A stretch of DNA of 64,000 bases from the NCBI RefSeq assembly GCF_900016645.1, contig NZ_CDGJ01000002.1. One strand, written 5' to 3'. The first letter of the stretch is position 1, and each line of letters starts with the position of its first letter. The DNA is from Acididesulfobacillus acetoxydans. GTDB lineage: Bacteria; Bacillota; Desulfitobacteriia; Desulfitobacteriales; Desulfitobacteriaceae. Below the pieces are notes generated by a model. The model was not told the DNA's origin, did no database searches, and saw only the letters and a program-made list of their open reading frames with translations. Below, piece by piece: positions 59,862-64,000 of the stretch. The translations under genes and the position numbers were made by a program.

Positions 59862-61359
59862 CCTGATACTCGGCACAAGTTTCATAATAGTCTTTGCGGT
59901 AACCTTGTTTGGCGCCGGGGTTGGCAAAAAAAAGAGTACGGATATGGAGGGTTGGTTGGTAAACAATCGTAAGATGGGAACGTTTCTGGTGTGGTTTTTA
60001 TTGGGAAGTGAGATTTATACAATTTTTACCTTCGAAGGCTTGGCTGGTTACGCATATATAAACGGAGCCGCCGCATTTTATAACGTTGCTTTAAACGATG
60101 TGGCATACGCGATTGGCTTTATGGTGTTGCCGACGATATGGTTGATCGGAAAGCGTTTTCGTTATGTGACCCAGTCAGACTTTATAGAAGGTCGTTATCA
60201 GAGCAAGAATTTAGGCATTTTCGTCGCTCTCGCCAGTGCTTTGATTATGATTGCTTATATCGACTTAAATATCACCGGTTTATCGGCGGTCATTCAGGTT
60301 ATAGGCCAGGGTTCTATCTCACCCACGTGGGCAGATACAATTGGTTTTTTGGTTTTGGCGGGTGCTGTTTTTTTCGGAGGTATTCGCGGCAACGCATGGC
60401 AAGCGGTTATCAAAGATGTTTTGATGCTTGTCGCAGTAGTCATTCTCTTCGTGGTCATTCCCATTCGCTATTTTGGTTCCTTTGGCTACATGTATGGTTC
60501 GTTTGTGCGGAAAATCCCCTCTCACCTGGTTCTACCGGGTGTGTCCAAAAAATTAGGGCCCGTTTGGTTAATTACCACCGTTATACTCAATGCGGTTGGG
60601 CAGTGGATGTGGCCGCAATGGTTCGGGGTTGCGTATACGGCTAAAAGCCCGAGAACTCTGAAATTGCAGGCGGTCTTCATGCCATTCTACCAACTAGTGA
60701 AAGTCGCGGTGATCACGATAGGCTTTGCCGCCGTTCTAATACTTGGGACATCAAAGCCTGGCAATAACGTGATCATGATGCTGGCGTTGAAGACATTTCC
60801 GCAGTGGTTCTTGATCCTATTTACGGTGGCGGCCATCTTGGCAGCTATCGTTCCGGCCGGGCCGATCGTTATGACTTCCAGCAGCCTCATGGCCAAGAAC
60901 GTCGTTCAGGGATTGAACCCGCGTATTTCCGACACGACGGTGTATAAAATGACCAAGGCCTTGGTATTTCCGATTACCATTATTGCTCTCTTCCTGACGA
61001 TTGTTGTCCCGTCCCTAATCGTGTCGATTCTACTTGTGGCCTACGATTTTATCTCACAGCTATTTCCCGCCATCGTACTGGGGGGGCTGTTCTGGAGGCG
61101 AGCAACAAAAGAGGGGGTCTTAGCCGGGATGTTATCGGGTTGGGCCGTTGCTGCCTATCTCGTGTTGACCAAGCACGACCCGATCGGCGGCTGGAATGCA
61201 GGAATGGTCGCTTTACTCGTGAATATTGTGGTGTTCTGGCTTGTCAGCCTTGCGACAAAGCCGGTGCCGAAAGAGATCCTGACTAATTTCTATCAAGACG
61301 CATTTCCTCAGACGCCTGCCGATCCTTCTCCCAATACCGTGGAAGTAATCGTGGATTAA
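59851..61359 (+). CDS. Sodium:solute symporter (SSS family)
   Basis: About 502 residues with some 13 membrane helices. It has SSSF-type features: WFLLGSEIYTIFTFEGLAGY, the TQSDFIEGRYQSK cytoplasmic loop, and AILAAIVPAGPIVMTSSSLMAKN in the sodium-binding region. ATG 59851 is preferred behind GGAGGAGGTG. Members carry acetate, pantothenate, sugars or hydroxy acids. The substrate is not visible; neighbouring UxaA-type and LarA-type enzymes suggest a hydroxy acid or sugar acid. Confidence 0.9.
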   Translation: MSDDLILGTSFIIVFAVTLFGAGVGKKKSTDMEGWLVNNRKMGTFLVWFLLGSEIYTIFTFEGLAGYAYINGAAAFYNVALNDVAYAIGFMVLPTIWLIGKRFRYVTQSDFIEGRYQSKNLGIFVALASALIMIAYIDLNITGLSAVIQVIGQGSISPTWADTIGFLVLAGAVFFGGIRGNAWQAVIKDVLMLVAVVILFVVIPIRYFGSFGYMYGSFVRKIPSHLVLPGVSKKLGPVWLITTVILNAVGQWMWPQWFGVAYTAKSPRTLKLQAVFMPFYQLVKVAVITIGFAAVLILGTSKPGNNVIMMLALKTFPQWFLILFTVAAILAAIVPAGPIVMTSSSLMAKNVVQGLNPRISDTTVYKMTKALVFPITIIALFLTIVVPSLIVSILLVAYDFISQLFPAIVLGGLFWRRATKEGVLAGMLSGWAVAAYLVLTKHDPIGGWNAGMVALLVNIVVFWLVSLATKPVPKEILTNFYQDAFPQTPADPSPNTVEVIVD

Positions 61360-61482
61360 AGAAGGGTTTACCACGGAATGCACGCAGGAAAGGTCAACAT
61401 AATTTAAGGGGCCGTTGGTTGTCGGTTTAAGCAGTTCTTTATACTGTTTAAATAAAAGCTAAGATGCAAGAGGAGGTTTACC
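61360..61482. other. Gap before the uxaA-type genes
   Basis: 123 bp. The strong ribosome site GAGGAGGTTTACC stands at its end. No certain promoter or terminator, so the genes could be transcribed with the symporter. Confidence 0.4.
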
Positions 61483-61767
61483 ATGAGCAGCCACAAGTTT
61501 TTGGTACACGCTGACGGGGATAGCGTTGGCGTAGCTATCAGTGAGATCCAAGCTGGGGAAACAGTCACCGGAATCATCATGGATCCCGACCATGAGATCA
61601 GGATTCGGTCAAACCATGACATTCATGTGGGTCATAAGATTGCCCTAAAAAGCGTCAAAACCGGGGAGCTTGTTATTAAGTATGGTGAAAAAATCGGGAA
61701 AGCGACGCAGGACATCCAAGCCGGGGATTGGGTTCATGTTCATAATTTAAAGAGTGCGAGGTGGTAA
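61483..61767 (+). CDS. UxaA-family hydrolase small subunit (SAF domain)
   Basis: 94 residues forming one SAF domain (FLVHADGDSVGVAISEIQAG, EIRIRSNHDIHVGHKIAL, YGEKIGKATQDIQAGDWVHVHN). In altronate and galactarate dehydratases this domain is the N-terminal part of the enzyme; in many Bacillota it is a separate subunit. It is followed 3 bases later by the large subunit, so the two form one enzyme that dehydrates a sugar acid or a similar 2-hydroxy acid. Confidence 0.88.
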   Translation: MSSHKFLVHADGDSVGVAISEIQAGETVTGIIMDPDHEIRIRSNHDIHVGHKIALKSVKTGELVIKYGEKIGKATQDIQAGDWVHVHNLKSARW

Positions 61768-61770
61768 ACG

Positions 61771-62925
61771 ATGAAGACTAAATTTTACGGCTATCGGCGT
61801 GACAATGGCAGGGTGGGGATCCGCAATTACGTTCTTCTTATCCCGGTTGACGATTTGTCCAATTCCGCTGTGTTAAAAGTGCAGAGCGTTATCCAAGGTA
61901 CCTTGGCCATCCCCCATCCTTACGGACGCCTTCAGTTTGGCGAGGATTTGGAGTTGCACTTCCGGACACTAATCGGCAACGGCGCTAACCCGAATGTGGC
62001 GGCTGCTATCGTTATCGGCATTGAGCCTAATTGGGCCAAGAAGATTGCCGACGGGATTGCCAAGACCGGCAAGCCAGTGGCTTACTTCGGCATCGAGGGT
62101 CAAGGAGAACTGAAAACGGTCGAAAAAGCCAGCCGGAAGGCCCAAGAATTCGTGCAATATGCCACGTCCCTGCAAAAGGTGGAGGCAGACCTTTCCGAAC
62201 TCACGGTCAGCTTTAAATGCGGAGAGTCTGATACCACGTCCGGTCTGGCGGGGAATCCCACGGCCGGTGTCGTCGGAGACCGTCTGGTAAAAATGGGAGG
62301 AACCGTAATTTTCGGTGAGACGTCGGAAATCACGGGGGCGGAGCATATTTTGGCCAAGCATTTTGCGACTAAAGAGCTTGGAGAAAAATTCTTACAGGTG
62401 CATGCCAATTACCTGAAAATGATAGAACAAAGCGGTGCCGATCTGCTGGGCTCTCAACCCACGCAAGGGAATATTGCCGGCGGGCTCACAACTATCGAAG
62501 AAAAAGCCCTGGGTAATATACCTAAAGCAGGCACAAGTCCTATTCAAAGTGTGTTGGACTTAGCCTGTGCGCCTGAAGGTCCGGGACTTCACTACATGGA
62601 CTCATCCTCAGCCGCCGGGGAATTCATAACCTTAATGGGGGCGGCGGGGGCAGTGCTGCACCTCTTCATCACTGGCCAAGGTAATATCTGCGGCAACGCG
62701 ATTGTTCCGGTGGTCAAGATTTCGGCCAATCCCAATACTGTGAAGAATATGGCAGAGCATATTGACGTGGATATCAGCGGGGTGCTAACCAGGGAGTTAA
62801 ACCTGGAAACCGCTGCGGATAAGGTTTTGGCTCGTATGATTGAGACCGCTGGCGGACGCTATACAGATACCGAAGCTCTGGGTCATCAAGAATTTATCCT
62901 GACTCGTCTTTACGCCAGCGCCTAA
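61771..62925 (+). CDS. UxaA-family hydrolase large subunit (altronate/galactarate dehydratase-like)
   Basis: 384 residues matching the C-terminal part of D-galactarate dehydratase/altronate hydrolase: FYGYRRDNGRVGIRNYVLLI at the start, FKCGESDTTSGLAGNPTAGV (Cys and Ser/Thr region), GETSEITGAEHILAKHF, GNIAGGLTTIEEKALGN and LHYMDSSSAAGEFITLMGAA. The ATG at 61771 follows GAGGTGGTAAACG. Iron or manganese dependent in known relatives. The exact substrate is open. Confidence 0.9.
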   Translation: MKTKFYGYRRDNGRVGIRNYVLLIPVDDLSNSAVLKVQSVIQGTLAIPHPYGRLQFGEDLELHFRTLIGNGANPNVAAAIVIGIEPNWAKKIADGIAKTGKPVAYFGIEGQGELKTVEKASRKAQEFVQYATSLQKVEADLSELTVSFKCGESDTTSGLAGNPTAGVVGDRLVKMGGTVIFGETSEITGAEHILAKHFATKELGEKFLQVHANYLKMIEQSGADLLGSQPTQGNIAGGLTTIEEKALGNIPKAGTSPIQSVLDLACAPEGPGLHYMDSSSAAGEFITLMGAAGAVLHLFITGQGNICGNAIVPVVKISANPNTVKNMAEHIDVDISGVLTRELNLETAADKVLARMIETAGGRYTDTEALGHQEFILTRLYASA

Positions 62926-62938
62926 CAGAAAGTGGAAC

Positions 62939-63026
62939 GGAGACGGTAAGGTAGGGCAGTCCGGGCAGTGCGGCTGCAATCCGGGCATTAGGGTGCGCGA
63001 TATTCCCGCACCCTAATGCCGTCTCC
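62939..63026. ncRNA. Three-stem folded intergenic element
   Basis: An outer stem GGAGACGG (62939-62946)/CCGTCTCC (63019-63026) encloses a small GCAG/CTGC hairpin and a perfect 14-bp hairpin GGCATTAGGGTGCG/CGCACCCTAATGCC (62984-63020). No T run follows the main stem, so it is not a standard terminator. Could be a leader RNA element of the larA-type gene 170 bases downstream, or a repeat-type palindrome. Confidence 0.4.
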
Positions 63027-63199
63027 ATTGACAACGGTTTTCTCCGCAAGGACGGAGGTTTAGAGTGGGATTTTTAAGAAGTTGTTAACGAACCGGCAGA
63101 CTCGATCCCAACGTTCAGGCGAAGTTCCTTCTACACGTGGCGGAAACAAGGGGTTTTCACTGGGTCGTTGTCGGGATACCTGGGTTAGGGGGAGTTAAG

Positions 63200-64000
63200 A
63201 TGTTGATTGAGGTGCCTTACGGGTACAGGAAAGAAACCGCCGTTTTACCGGATGCTTGCCCGTGTGAATTTATCAAATTGTACGAAGTTGGGCCGCCGGC
63301 AAGTGCGAGTCAACAACTCGACCGGTGTTTGCAGGCTTTGATCGGGGCGACGGATCTGGACAAACTGAAGCGCTCCCGCACAGTGGCCATTGCGGTGAGT
63401 GACATTACGCGTCCGGCACCCAGCCGCCGGATTCTGGAGGCGTTGCTGCCTTGGCTCAACCTATATGGAATACGCCCAGATAACGTCACGGTGCTGGTGG
63501 GGGGAGGACTTCACCGTCCGGCTAAGCGGGAGGATTTGGATTATATCCTGGGCGAAACCTTCCTTAGCAAGATCAAAAACATTGTGGTACATGATGCCGA
63601 TGATCAGAAGATGCAGACCTTTCTGGGGTATTCTCCGCTCGGGACTCCCGTTTATGTCAACAAGTTTTTTGCCCGGGCTGATTTTAAGATTGCCACAGGG
63701 GTGATTGATGCCCATCAGTTTATGGGATTTACCGGCGGCGTCAAAGGTGCGGTCATAGGTCTGGGTGGACGTCCTACGATTACTGCCAACCATGCCCGGC
63801 TCTTCAATCCGGGTGCCGAGGTGGGACACTTGGAAGACAATCCTGCTCGCCAGGATCTGGAAGAGATCGGCCGTATTATCGGAGTTGACATGGTGGTCAA
63901 TGTGCTTCTCAATGCCGAGAAACAAGTGATTAAAGCCGTGGCAGGACATCCCGTCCAGGCTCACCGGGCAGGTGTGGAGTTTGCCAGAGGTGTGCTCGGG
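63200..64000 (+). CDS. LarA-family nickel-dependent racemase/epimerase (partial)
   Basis: The first 267 codons of a gene running off the window. It starts behind AGGGGGAGTTAAG. LarA hallmarks are present: TRPAPSRRILEALLPWL, GLHRP (nickel-contacting His near 104), DAHQFMGFTGGVKGAVIG (with the Lys that binds the nickel-pincer cofactor near 181) and ANHARLFNPG (His near 197). LarA enzymes racemise lactate; homologues act on other 2-hydroxy acids and aldonates. Located after UxaA-type dehydratase and symporter genes, it probably supplies the right stereoisomer for that pathway. Confidence 0.9.
   Translation, partial: MLIEVPYGYRKETAVLPDACPCEFIKLYEVGPPASASQQLDRCLQALIGATDLDKLKRSRTVAIAVSDITRPAPSRRILEALLPWLNLYGIRPDNVTVLVGGGLHRPAKREDLDYILGETFLSKIKNIVVHDADDQKMQTFLGYSPLGTPVYVNKFFARADFKIATGVIDAHQFMGFTGGVKGAVIGLGGRPTITANHARLFNPGAEVGHLEDNPARQDLEEIGRIIGVDMVVNVLLNAEKQVIKAVAGHPVQAHRAGVEFARGVLG

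Overview
The window looks like the chromosome of a Bacillota bacterium, most likely a Clostridia-class (Peptococcaceae/Desulfitobacteriaceae-like) organism. The reasons are strong GGAGG-type ribosome sites, many TTG and GTG starts, sigma-A promoters, a ROK/ABC sugar operon without its own ATPase, LytTR signalling and VanZ proteins. This placement is an inference; there is no rRNA or other marker gene. I saw no tRNA, rRNA or CRISPR array.

0-12.7 kb: surface-polysaccharide genes mixed with debris. A decayed IS91-type element (218-2482, with short terminal inverted repeats) sits inside a broken ydcF gene. It is followed by an SGNH hydrolase, a VanZ protein and a complete dTDP-L-rhamnose operon (rmlD-rmlB-rmlA-rmlC). 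Then come many frameshifted or truncated genes (a DUF457-like membrane protein, a PD-(D/E)xK nuclease, HTH fragments), a second VanZ, and two of three copies of a 40-residue single-helix membrane protein.

12.9-27.2 kb: a visibly AT-richer defence island. It encodes a 108-aa protein, a HARE-HTH protein, BrxP (PAPS-reductase/DndC-like ATP pyrophosphatase plus ferredoxin plus DUF4007), BrxC, PglZ, a 63-aa cysteine-rich protein, BrxL and a DndA/IscS-like cysteine desulfurase. This is a type-4 BREX-like operon with no PglX-type methyltransferase but with a dedicated sulfur donor, which points to sulfur-based DNA modification. It is the most interesting system in the window.

27.5-32.4 kb: debris (RhuM fragment fused in frame to a nearly intact second ydcF, ParE remnant, phage amidase remnant), a Fic protein with an operator-like promoter region, and a 256-aa unknown protein. 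32.4-41.7 kb: a 1990-aa transglutaminase-like/SF1 helicase/Vsr-like nuclease protein, then a LytTR response regulator and a membrane GHKL kinase, with a possible LytTR-type site just downstream. 41.8-49.4 kb: two close paralogues of a CapF-like epimerase-cupin enzyme, a nuclease-fused XPD/DinG-like helicase, HEPN/MNT remnants, a third ydcF and a third copy of the 40-aa protein.

49.4-58.0 kb: an isomaltooligosaccharide/dextran-type utilisation locus (binding lipoprotein, ROK repressor, two permeases, cytoplasmic GH66 enzyme, GH13 alpha-1,6-glucosidase). It has a clear promoter and operator, and the ABC/GH66 part lies between 39-bp inverted repeats. 58.3-64.0 kb: a FadR-type regulator, a DUF3311 plus sodium:solute symporter pair under a sigma-A promoter with a FadR-type operator, a two-gene UxaA-family dehydratase, and the start of a LarA-family nickel racemase. 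Together they look like a hydroxy-acid or sugar-acid uptake and catabolism locus.
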